A stretch of 64,000 nucleotides of DNA from Cytidiella melzeri. Its lineage: Eukaryota; Basidiomycota; Agaricomycetes; Polyporales; Irpicaceae. The notes under the pieces are model-generated. The model did not search any database, was not told where the DNA came from, and saw nothing but the letters and a program-made list of their open reading frames with translations. Shown here piece by piece: positions 1 to 12,700 of this stretch; within the stretch, counting starts at the first letter, position 1; every line of letters begins with the position of its first letter. The stretch covers positions 62,001-126,000 of the forward strand of contig JABYQR010000086.1 of NCBI GenBank assembly GCA_022592445.1. Direction: 5' to 3'. Position numbers and translations under genes: made by a program.

Positions 1-1060
1 GGGACGCGGCTTGCGGGTGGAGCCGAGGGTTCTGGACATACTCGATCCCGACAGCACGCTTGCCACTGAGTATAATGTCAACGATCTCGAGGTCAATCCT
101 ATGCACTGAGCACCGCACTCACTCGAAGATGACACGCTTGACTATATGACCCACGATGAGTGTGACATTGTCGCGCTTCTTGTCGTAAATGAAATGGTGC
201 GCTACGTCGGATCTCCTGCCGTCTTCACTAATCCATTTAGGCCATCGCTATCATGGCAAGCCCAACGATCAGCTCCTGCGCGGTTATAGAGGAGCTGGTA
301 AAGTGACTTACGCCATAACGATTAACGTTGTAGAAATCGTTGACATCATCAGTGTTGCCTCGCTTGGGGTCGTATCTCTCTGCAACTGAAAGGAAGTCCT
401 TGCCTATGTTGGTGAATATGCCGCCGTAGGAGACCTTGAGAGGGCCAGAATAGCCGTGAACGGAGTCTTTACCAGGAGCAACCTGATAGTTTTCCGTCTA
501 GATAACAGAGATCAGCGCTAGTGATGGCTTGAGCTTGCAAGACAGACCTTCTGAAGTAGAGGAATAATGTCCTTTGAACCCCACCCAGGGTTCTTAAATG
601 TGTTCTCCCACTCGTCATAATCAGAAGCTGCTGCCCGAGTGTACATCATAACTGTGAACCACGCATCGTCAATGAAAGAAGACATAGAGGTGCATAAGCC
701 GTATTGCTCACAGTTGATACTTGATCCACCGCCTACACATGCACCGACAGGTACGATGGACTGGCGCCCGCCAAGTTCCTGTTCTGGACTTGCAAACATG
801 AAGTTCACGGTGGTACTAGCCGGACTCAAGTGGCTGAGGTAACGAGCAGGTTGGATGTGGGCCAGGTCATCCTGGGTATGGGGGCCAGCCTCGACAATCA
901 GGATGTTGAGGCTAGGGTCGGCATCCGCGAGACGGCTGGCGATCAGGCAAGCAGCAGTTCCTCCTGCACAATTTGGTGATCAGTGTCCTTCAACAGCGCT
1001 CAGTGCAGTCAGAAACTGACCTCCTGCGAAAATAATATCGTACTGAGCCTCGGACGACAT
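1..1060 (-). CDS. GMC oxidoreductase, alcohol oxidase type (3' end beyond window)
   Basis: FAD-dependent oxidase of the glucose-methanol-choline family, closest to fungal alcohol/methanol oxidases, which oxidise primary alcohols to aldehydes and release H2O2. About the first 290 residues are present. The start ATG at 1060 gives MSSEAQYDIIFAGGGTAAC after removal of a ~57-bp intron, forming the Rossmann FAD motif (GGGTAA, then the acidic end LNILIVEAGP). Further exons give VGGGSSINC and MMYTRAAASDYDEW, both typical of the family, then ENYQVAPGKDSVHGYSG and, after another intron, VIFEGKRAVGIEYV. All introns seen are GT-AG and 50-65 bp. Family members are usually about 650 aa, so the catalytic C-terminal half lies outside the window. 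It is divergent from ARP5 across a ~1-kb intergenic region. Family call is firm; substrate is inferred. Confidence 0.9.
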
Positions 1061-2048
1061 GACAAGGTGTCTGAAGCTATGTGGAGAAAGGGGGGTGAGT
1101 GCTTCACTTTGCTACTTGACCAGAAATCGATTGTCTCTTTATACGAGTGTCGGTGCACGAGCGTCCACGAGACAGCGTGGGTATGAATCTACGGTAGGCA
1201 TGCTGGAACCATTTACTGGCCTCGCTGCTGACGAGCTTCAGGGTTGATAAGCATCTCATCCAGCAACACGATATGACAAAGAGATATTAGAAGTATTTGC
1301 TTGTCGTGAGATTCTGACAGCCTGTTTGGCAATCCTCTTGTATTATTGTTGCAGCTTCATGGGCGTTGAAGTCAAGTCACAGTGTAGCACACCAGACGCT
1401 GGCATGGTAACACCGCCAGTATTGAAGCGGAGCTCAAACAGCGACACACAGCCTGCCATAGTCACCAGCAACACTACTTACTGGCGGTAATAATGCATGT
1501 TGCGACAGAGCTGATTGTCTTAGCTCTGACTAGAGTAACGTGGAAACAGTACCACAGGCCAAGCGATTTCCTGCCACCCCAACAATATTCAAGTCAAGCC
1601 ATTGACATACTTAATCTTAGTGACTGCACCCGGCGTGTCATACTAACTTACAATGTCTAGACTCGCGCTCATTCATTGTTATCAGTGATTATCTTCCAAC
1701 ATTGTTGCAGGTAGTATATAGTTGAGAGGTCTGGCCCTTCACATCCGGACCGCAGCTATGAATGGAGGCTAAATAGCTCAATCACTTTCAGCCACGAGTA
1801 TCTTTCTTAGCCAGTGGAAGTCGAGGGTGCAAAATGTGATACTCCGACTGCATGTGTGCGGACTGCGTACTTGAGTTCCAGGCTGCTGAACTGGATGATG
1901 GCTCGGGCGCGCGGGGTTGGTCAATAGTAAATTCTACCGTACGGTCCAGAAATGGGAATGTCCGAGGATTGTGGCGTCGCGGGCGTCCGTTTTGTGCCAT
2001 CCTCAGTACACCGTGTTGAGAACGGTGACCAGCCCACCACTCAGCGCC
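1061..2048. promoter_or_regulatory. Divergent intergenic region between alcohol oxidase and ARP5
   Basis: No convincing coding sequence. The two flanking genes are transcribed away from each other, so the stretch must hold both promoters. No clear TATA box or other named site was recognised. Confidence 0.5.
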
Positions 2049-4988
2049 ATGGCCGAAGATTCTACAGAGACCATTCGCATACCTGGCGTATTTTTCCCGA
2101 ATATTCCCACTCCTCAGTCATACGACGACTTCCGTGGACAGGACACAGCGTTGGTCATAGACAACGGCTCTACGAACCTGCGTTTCGGATTCGCCACCTC
2201 GTCTCAGCCTATTGCAGTCACAAATGCTGTCGCAAAGTTTCGCGAGCGCAAGCAGAACAAACCGTTACTGCTATTTGGAGACGCAATCGATGCCGAGAAC
2301 GGGGCCAGGTCGCAGGCGCGTACGCCTTGGGAAGGAGATGTCTTGTTGAACTTTGATGCTTTGGTGAGTGGCTGCACAGGATGGATACCCCGTGTTTTCT
2401 CGTGCCTTGGGACTGCAGAGTAACGGTGAAGTAACTAGTGGTATTCTGGGCCACAATAGGAGAACGCGCTGGACTATGCCTTCATCCACTTGGGCATCGA
2501 CACACCCTCAGTCGAACACCCAGTCATCATGAGCGAGCGACTGTGCACCCCTTTACACTCCAGGTCACGTCAGTATTCCCTTACTACGCGTCAAAGCTAT
2601 GCACTCACCTCGCGAGCAGTGACTTCAGAACTCTTGTTCGAACTCTACTCCGTCCCATCCGTGACATATTGTGTGGATTCAATCATGTCGTTTTACCACA
2701 ACAACATCCCATCCCCAGCCACACCATTCTCTTCGGATGGTATAGTGGTATCATTTAACACAGCGTCTACCTCTGTCATTCCTATACTCGATGGCAAGGG
2801 TCTTTTGAGCCATGCCAAACGGTAAGGGCATTCACGTTCGCATATGCAGAGGTCTTACACGTAGTGCAGCATTCCATGGGGCGCCACTCAGGCCAGTGAA
2901 TACTTGTTGAAGCTGATACAACTCAAGTACCCCACCTTTCCCACTCGTACAACCACTGCCCACACAAGCGTACGTCTGAAAGTTCAACAACGCCTAGCTT
3001 ACTGCACTAATGTACAATTCCGTATAGTGGCTGTTGAAGGACAAGTGCGAATTCGCGACGGACTACGCTGAATTGGTGCGGTCGATGAAGGATCCACTTG
3101 TTCTCAAATCTCGGCAAATTGTGGTCCAGTTCCCTTTCAATGCTCCAACAACGGAAGAGAAGACCGAAGAGGAGCTTGCGCGCGTAGCGGAGCGGAGGAG
3201 GGAGCAAGGGAAAAAGTTGCAGGAAATAGCTGCGAAAGCTCGCATGGAAAAAGTAGGTCTCGTTTGTGCCTCCGTTACCAGTACAGGTTTAACGACTGTT
3301 TTCCAGCTTGCACAGAAGGAGTTAGATCTTCAGTCACTGATGAGTTTGAGGGAGAAAAGAGAGGACGAGAACAAGAAGGAATGGGCTGTAAGCACGGCTG
3401 TAACTGGCCTTTCTGTACCTTGCTCACTGCGTCCACAGGCGATCTTGAAGGAAGAGGGCTTCGAGAATGACGCAGCGTTCGATGCCACTATCAAAAAACT
3501 TGAGGGGGACCTGAAGAAGGCGAGGAAGAAGGATACAGATGGTGACGAAATGGAGGTCTGTCTGCTTATCAGTTTTATCTGCCTCGTACTCATTGCCGTG
3601 CAAAGGAGGACTCCCCGTCATTCCCTCTTATAGACGTACCAGATGGTGATGTGCGCGACTCGTCTTGATTATGATGCTCATGTTGTACTTATCCTGCCCC
3701 AAGCTTGATGAAGACCAGCTGAAGGAGAAGAGGAAACAGAAGTTGATGAAGGCAGGTTGGGATGCTCGCGAACGGATTCGAAAAGACAAAGAGCGTGAGC
3801 GCGAGGAACGAGCGGCCGAAGAGCAGCGTGAACAGGACGAAAGAAACCAGGATCTGCGTGGGTGGTCGACTAAGCTACGGAGAGAGCACGAGGTAGGCTT
3901 CCTTCAGAGTTGCCTGGAAGATTTCAATTCACTATCGCTCCCAGACCCTGATGAACAAGATCAAAGACCGTTCCCGGAGGAAAGCTGCTTTGAACGACAG
4001 AAAGAGTGCGGCTGCCCAAGCTAGGATGAAGAATATTGCCAACCTTGCAGCTGATGAACGTGTACCTAAAAAGAGGCGAAAAGCAGGGGGAGGTGCGTTG
4101 AACTTCGAAAGGCTGTTTCACATGATCTATTGAGCTGAATCTAATTCAAACCACCGCAGAGGATATGTTTGGCGCTGACGATGCTGACTGGGCCATCTAC
4201 CGCAAAATCGTGAGCACTGCATTTACTAATATCGACTCTACTCGTGACAATTACGCTGCCTCAGAACACCGCAGCAGAGTCCTCAGACGAGGAAGAGGAC
4301 CTATTGAACCTGCAATCGGTAGAGCAGAAACTCTTGACTCACGACCCGACCTTTACGGAGCAACACACCCACGCATCCCTAACATCTCAGCGCTCTGCGT
4401 TAATCTCCGCGTTCAGGCCACAATACGAAGAAGGAGACGTAGAAGGTCAGTCTCCAAAGCCATATATGTCGGGAAAACTACTGAATTATCTGTGCAGGTA
4501 AATCCCGCGTGCACTTGAGTATTGAGCGGTGGCGCGTATGCGAGGCGTGGTTTTCGCCTACGATGGCGGGCGTCGATTCTGCAGGTATCGGCGAGGTCCT
4601 CCAGAGCGTCTTGTCAAGGTTCTCGAACTCAGAAAAGGGGAGGCTGGTCAAGGTAGGTAGTTTACTGCTCGTGAGCTTGCGTCGCTGAGGACATTTTTGG
4701 CTCCGACAGCGAGTGTTCGTTACAGGAGGCCCAAGTCAACTGCCTGGCCTTATCCCTCGGCTTCATGCGTCGTTGAGACCAATCCTGCCGCCAGATATGC
4801 CCTTGGAGATAACACAAGCTGCTGACCCGTGCATTGATGCTTGGAAGGGTATGGCGGACTTTGCTCGGACGGATGAGTTCCGCACGGTAGGAGTTAGTAA
4901 GGCGGATTATGAAGAGTGGGGGAGCGAGAGGATCAAGCGATGGTGGGGTGGAAATTGGAATTGGACGGTTCCGGCTGTACCTGTCTGA
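2049..4988 (+). CDS. ARP5: Actin-related protein 5 (INO80 chromatin remodeller subunit)
   Basis: Arp5 is a nuclear actin-fold subunit that couples the INO80 ATPase to nucleosome sliding. The start at 2049 (MAEDSTETIRIPGVFF) precedes the actin phosphate-loop-like segment ALVIDNGSTNLRFGF. About a dozen exons follow. Recognisable blocks are the HPVIMSERLC segment, SELLFELYSVPSVTYCVDS, the IPWGATQASEYLLKLIQLKYP block, a long charged Arp5-type insertion with DYAELVRSMKDPLVLK and Lys/Arg/Glu-rich helices, and the C-terminal actin-like block FVTGGPSQLPGLIPRL ending in WNWTVPAVPV. The first intron is 2364-2459. Summed exons give roughly 700 aa, close to yeast Arp5. It is convergent with the Rab gene, about 190 bp away. 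An upstream in-frame ATG at 1917 exists but adds residues unlike the family. Confidence 0.93.
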
Positions 4989-5181
4989 GTTTGACTGTAG
5001 CCCGATAACGCTGAACTCATGTTCTTGCAGAAACCTTCTCTTGTTTGTACTTCATGATAATAGGTTAGGGCTGGAATACATCGAGGGAGCCAACCAGATA
5101 GCCAGATAGGAAAACAAAACAACAAGAATGGATATGCGTTACACACAAGAAAAATGAGGGCATGTATGGGCCACTGAAGCC

Positions 5182-6107
<926 letters not shown>

Positions 6108-6741
6108 ATTGGAGGCTGATATTTGCTGTAAGTATTGCTGTTTACAAGGCTACTCACGGTCAACTTACTCAACGCTTTCAAGAGAGAAACGCAATTGAGC
6201 CAGAGTAAGTAGTTGGAAGGAAAGTACTCGAGGAAGGAGGTGGAGGAGTAACGACGCCTACGCTACGAGAGTCGGGTCATCTCAAGCACGTGGATGTCAC
6301 GAAATGAGCATGACAGCACGTGCACGCGCCGTGACGACTCGTTCCGCGTGACAATGGCCTGAATACTATGCGACCCCTGCGAGTCTTGTCTTTTGCTCTC
6401 CTCTCCCTCCTCCCTCCTCCCCTCGAGCCCTCAATAACTCCTCTGTCATTGTTGGCTTTCTTTGTTCTCTAAAGAGACGTATTGAGGCGCGGCAACGCGT
6501 CGAGAAGAGATCCACGCTTATAGAAATACGGTTTCCGAGTACTTAACTGTGGAACCTTATATCCTCGAGGCAGAGACAACTGCACGAGCGAATCATACAA
6601 AGACGTCTAAAGAATACAAAGACCATGCGGCATAACACGAGGCTTGCGATAAAGCATATAAATCCCCCTTTGAGGGACTGCACAACGATTACAACTGCGT
6701 ACAACCCGCTCGTACCAGAGCAAACCCCTACCAAGCACAAC
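6108..6741. promoter_or_regulatory. Divergent promoter region between Rab GTPase and giant helicase
   Basis: No ORF of note. A strongly pyrimidine-rich tract on the plus strand (about 6388-6430) is typical of fungal promoters and start-site regions and lies upstream of the helicase gene. The two genes are transcribed in opposite directions from here. Confidence 0.45.
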
Positions 6742-9700
6742 ATGCCTCTCGTAGTTCGAACAAACAAACAACTCAGACGGGTCTGCGTCCAGATGGAGGA
6801 CGCGACTCTGTTGAGTCCTGCGCTGTTGCAGGATGAGGTCGCCGTCGAAAACGCTCTCTGTGTTCTCGAAGGCCACCTCCAGAACGCGGCAGTAGACCAG
6901 GAGTCTCTACTCAGAGATCTCATGGCCACTCCCAATCTCTTCGAGTTTGCCTTTGGCGGTGCGTACTATTCTCCCTGTGTTCATCTAGAGACGAACTGAC
7001 CTCGGTGGCGATAGGGGTAAGTGAACAGGTGGCGAGCACTGTGAAAGCGAACATCCTCAGTATCTTCCCGGCCAAGGCTACGCTGTTTGAAACGTCGCTT
7101 GCGTCGACACTGTTGAAACAACTCTCTCAGTACTTCTGGCACCAGGAGTTTCCATCTGCGGGCTTGACAGACTGTCATCGATCAGTAAGCCTGACAATTC
7201 CAGTGCTGAAAGCCTTGTCCTCCATGAGCTTCTCACCGGACATCAAAAGCCCAATTAATGACGACGTCGAAGATGAGTTCGAGGGTTTTGCTGCTAAACG
7301 GTCCAAACAGCGAGACTGGAAGAAGATCAAGCGCGCCGCCACACGCGCAACTCCAATAGATGTGAAGTCATTCGAGAGGCTGAGCGTTGAAGTACCAAAA
7401 TCAGCCGAAGAGGCTTCCGCGTTAGAGCAACAATTATTGAACGACCAGAAGGATATTTTGATGGTGTGTTGTGGTTCCACGCAGCCCTGTTCTCGCTAAA
7501 AGTCGTTCAGCACTATCTTAATGTTCTCCGCCAACCGGAGCTTGTCGCCACATTCAAGAGCGCGTATATCAAGCAACCCTCCCACGCCATCGCCGCCACT
7601 GCGGAGGATAGCGCAGTGAGTAGTACTGTCAAGTCGGCTAACGCTACACAGCAACCAGACAGTATGGTGCCTTCAGCACACACAATCATTCGACCGATGA
7701 AAGCTGCGTTTTACTTCGACTCCGTGAAGGGATTCGGTGACTGGCACATTCTCATCTCAACCCGCGCCGACAAAAACCTACGTGAGGCCAAGCGAGCGGA
7801 CCAAAAGCTATTCGCCATAATCTTGAAGAAGATCAGGTATACAATCTTTTCCTCTGGCGAATATACGTGGTTTACAATCGCTTGCAGAGAATTGTCAAAC
7901 GGTCACTTCTCCGACGACAACCAGAAGCGACTCACCGGGTCCAACAACGACATTCCAATCTACGAAGCCAAGATGACAGGAGATACTCGTCTCGTGGTAT
8001 GACACTTTGCTTGCGGTATAGTTGGCTCACAACACTCACGCTTCTCACAGTATCAAGTCGATTGCATTAAGGAATACGAAGCCGATGTATGTCCCGGTTC
8101 TGTTGGCGCTAGGTAATTGCTGATTGCTGCGCCCTAGGTTGAACGACAAGGTACTGCAGAAAGATTGGGCAATCGAATGAAGTGACGCGAACTTGCTAAT
8201 TGATTATCCTATCCATGGTTACAGTGCTTCGGATATTCGGTATTTATACGCACGCACAGCTTGGAAGGAACTTTTGGGACGCGGTCAGCCAGCACCTCGT
8301 AGGACGAGGCAAGGAGTATAAAAAGAGGTATGTGCACTTGGCATGCGCAAGATGGCCTTGCTTATGCGGGTCACGTAGATGTATTTTTCGCACGAAGCCC
8401 GTGAACGCAGGAGATAAGGTCTTCTCTCCAGCAACGTTCCCTCCGAACCGTGACATGGCAGATCCAAGCTCGCCCATAAACTTGCCAGACTTGCGAGCGG
8501 AGGAACAACAGGAGGTGGGCGGATTGTCATATTTGATCCGCGTTTTACTAATTGTGCCAAACCCAGCTACACTCGTTAATTGTGTATGCCGATTATATAG
8601 AGTCTTGAATCGTTACTGACGTTCTGCTGTAGGCTCGAGAAGTTTGTCACGTTTTCTCAAGTGAGTCGCTCGATTCACGTCTCATGATCTACGATTGACA
8701 TATATCAATGCAGGCTCTGTTGCACAGTAGGCCTTGTTTGTAAGCTCTTGCGAGCTGATCTCTCATCTCATATGATAGGCATCTTGGCCGATCAAGATGT
8801 TGCACACGTCTTCCACATGTCGTGCGTCCTTGAACCTTTCGTCGTGTACATTGTCTTCTGATCGCATCTTAACCTGCTCACTAGGCCTGCCGAGCAAGAA
8901 ATAGTCCAGCACGCGGGGTCCTGCTACGTTATCGGCCGAAGTGGTACTGGGTATTTCATACATTGCTAAACTCTTGTTCGTTTTGGTGTTTGTTGACGAA
9001 TATTCCTAGAAAAACCACGACGATGCTGTTCAAGATGATGGGCATCGAAAGAGCATACGACAACTTGCGTGCTGAGTACGATCAAGACCTTCCTCGTCCT
9101 CGTCAGCTCTTCGTGACACAATCTCGAGTCTTGGCTGAGAAAGTGCAGGAGTACTATACCAAGTTGGCCGAGTCGCATGCCGCCGCTAAGAGGACCGCAG
9201 AAGAGTCCTCGAAGCTCGCTACGCAAAAAAGTCGTCGACAAGAGGAAGGCCTCGTGGACCGAGACGAGGAAGAGTTTCATCATGGAACTCTGCCCAAATC
9301 GTTCAAGGAGTTGGAGGATGAGCATTTCCCCCTTTTTGTTACGTATGACCACGTACGTGATCTGGTGTGACTCAATTTCTGCTCCGAATTCTAAGCGTGT
9401 TACTAGCTTTGTCGTTTGCTGGAAGCGGACTTCAGGCAGATCGATAGCAAGCTCGACGTCACCGCGGGAGCTCATGACGATGCAACAGCTGGCGAGGACT
9501 CTGAGATTGCGAGCGACTACATGCTCCAACGCCGCGACTCTTTCGTATCCTATATGACTTTCCTCAGTGAATATTGGCCTCACCTACCACAGAGCTTAAC
9601 AAAGAGTCTTGGTATGGATGCGATGATGTGCACCAAACATGATACTGATGTTTTTGTTCACAGATCCTGCTCTCATCTTCGCCGAATTTATGGGTAATCA

Positions 9701-12700
9701 GCTTGACAACGTGGTGGTGTAATCATAGCTGACGGTGTCCCTATCAGGTGTCATCAAGGGTTCGGAAGACTCTATACAGTCCGACAACGGCTACCTCGAA
9801 CGAGAGCAGTACCTGAATGTCAGCCATCGTCAGCAGGGTACATTCTCAAGTCGGCGTGACGCAGTATATTCGCTTTTCCAGGCATACCTGAAGAGGAAGA
9901 AGTTCCGAAGGGATTGGGATGCCGCTGACAGGTACACCTAGCTCTGAGCTTGACAGTATCCAGTTAATTGACACCCCATAGGACTCGTACTATTGTACGC
10001 GGGCTGCGAGAGTACGGAGTGCCAGGCAGGAAAATGGATTTCATGTAAGGGAGTGTTCAATCGATGCAGCGTAGTTTGTTCTCACCCAAGTGATTAGCTA
10101 CATAGACGAAGCACAGGACAATCTTTTGATCGATGCTCTAGGTGAGTCTAGCGGCTACTTCTCATCTCGGCAGAGCTCAAACCACAAACAGTCCTGAGAT
10201 TCATGTGTGGGAACCCTAACGGGCTGTTCTGGGCCGGCGACACTGCTCAGACAATTTCGGTAGGGAGCTCTTTCAGATTTGACGATCTCAAGGCCTTCCT
10301 ATATAGGCTGGAGGTCAGTGCTCGCTAGCGATCTTTGTGCCTGAACGTATCGCTTAAAAATCTCTACAGAATTCAGGTTCCAGCAATGTCACAGCCCTGA
10401 CAAAGCCACCGCAAGAATTTCAACTCACCGTGAATTATCGGTCTCATGGTGGCATAGTGAACGCTGCCCACTCGGTTGTGCAACTCATCACCAAGTTCTG
10501 GCCTCATGCCATTGATGCTTTATCGGAAGAGCGAGGCATAGTCAATGGCTTGAAGCCAATATTCTTCAATAGTTGGGATCAAAACACGGTACAATACGAG
10601 CAATTCCTTTTCGGTGCTTCGTGAGTAGTATAACGTTGAACTTCTAAAAGTGTGGCTGACCCTTCTTCTGCAGCGGAAGCCACATTGAGTTCGGAGCTCG
10701 GCAGTGTAAGGTCTTTCCATTATCTAACTCAGGATTCTCATGATTGTTCTAGGTATTATCGTTCGAGACGATGCCGCTCATGACAGGTTACGAGCTCAAG
10801 TCGGAGATATAGGCCTTGTGTTGTGAGTTCGAATTCATTGCTCTAAGTCAGTGATAGTTCTTACCTCACGTAGGACTATATACGAGAGCAAGGGTCTCGA
10901 GTTCGATGATGTATGTATCGTCATCTCGAAGGTTGCCTTGGTTTAACATTCGGCGTTAGGTCCTTCTGTACAACTTCTTTGAGGACTCGCCCGTGGATGT
11001 TACGCAGTGGCGTGTCATACTCAACGCACTCCCCGCACAAAAGCACCTCAAATGCCCTCAATTTGATGAGGCCCGCCACGGCGGCGTGTGTCGGGAGGTA
11101 ACATCTCGTTAATCTTCTTATGGGAACGCTCTGACATGTAATCACTCCAGCTGAAGTTCTTGTACGTGGCAATTACCAGAGCACGCAAGAACCTCTGGAT
11201 CGCGGACTGCTCCGACAAAGGCGAGCCGCTACGAGTGAGTTGTGCTTCTCAAGTCGCGCGCATATATGTCAACATAAATACAGACGTTCTGGAACGCGCA
11301 CAACCTGATCGAGAATGTGTCGGCTGTCGATAACGTCCCTCGGCTTGCAACCAAGTCCACAAGTGAGGAATGGGCGGAGACGGCCAGAGCGCTCTTCGAT
11401 AACAGACGCTACTTGCAATCTTCGAGGTCTTACGAACGAGCTGATAAGCTTAGAGAACGAGATGTTGCCCTTGCGTATTATTATAGGGAGCAGGCGCGGA
11501 ACACTCCTCGAAGTCGCACTACAGCAGTCAATCCTCGGCAATCGGCGTTTCTCAAGGCTGCTGGTGCATTCCTCATGTCTGCGAAGGCAGCAAATTTACG
11601 TTCAGATATGCTCGCGTATTATCGTAACGCAGCCGAATGTTATACTGAGGCCGAAGAACTGCAAAAAGCGGGGAAAGCCTATCTCCAGGCAGAAGAGCAT
11701 ACTCGGGCGGCTCAAGTATTCCGCCGAGGCGGGTATTTCGATGAAGCTGTCGATACTATTGGGAAGCACAGGGCAAATATCATTCCCGCAGAGGCAGAGA
11801 AGATTGAAAACGTAGCCAAGATGCATTATTTCAAGCAGCAGGACCTTGAGTAAGCTCAATTCTCTAACAATCTTACAAAGCTTAACTGTAAACGGCAGAC
11901 GTGCAATCCACCTTTTCCCTGATTTTGAACAAGCCTTGGAGTATATGACGGACTATGGCTTCAACGTAGCCCGTGTCACTCTTCTCGAACAATATGGTCG
12001 CTTGGCTGAGGCTGCCGAGATTCACCTTGAGGAAGGTCGCCCCGTAGAAGCAATCCGCCTCTTCATGAGAGATACCGCCAACCCATCGTCGTGGGATCGA
12101 GCGGCAGCCAGCGTTCTTCAGGGGCTTTGGAATGAGATCTCAGTGGCTGTCTCTGTCCCTTCTGAGGGCACAGTAGCTCGCTCTCGCTTAGATCAGTTAC
12201 TGTCGTTGTCGACGGAGCTCACTTCTGCTGCTGTTTCTGTTGCGCCTCAAACGCTCGACGAGGTGAGTCCTAGTGCTTATTCTGTTTCATTGCGACATGG
12301 CATTGACGATTGTGAATTACAGCTGGCAATGTTCCGTGCAATCGTGGATGGTGATTCTGCTCGTCTGGAGGCCCTCAGCATGATGTTTGTCAAGACCCAT
12401 TGTGATTTTGCTGCTGGTATCCTCTGCCTCGACTTTGTGTTCCAAAAACCAATGAACATTCAAGTTGTACCGGCTGCAGTTGTCCTTCAGACGCTGCAAA
12501 CATTTGCCGTATATGCGCGCGAACTGCAAGGAATGCTTTCAAGCTCGAATCCCTGCCAGGATCCTGCAATCCAGAAGCTGTTCCGCTTTTCGCTACCCGC
12601 AGCCTTGGATAACGTCGCCGTGGTTCTCAAGGGGTCGTTTTTGCACACATACATCTCCGAAAGCAACCAGCTCCCAACCGTGGTAACGGACGATAACGGC

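Noticed and set aside
8966..9583. 205-codon minus ORF
   Set aside because: Antisense to the helicase exons that carry Walker A and following motifs; not a gene.
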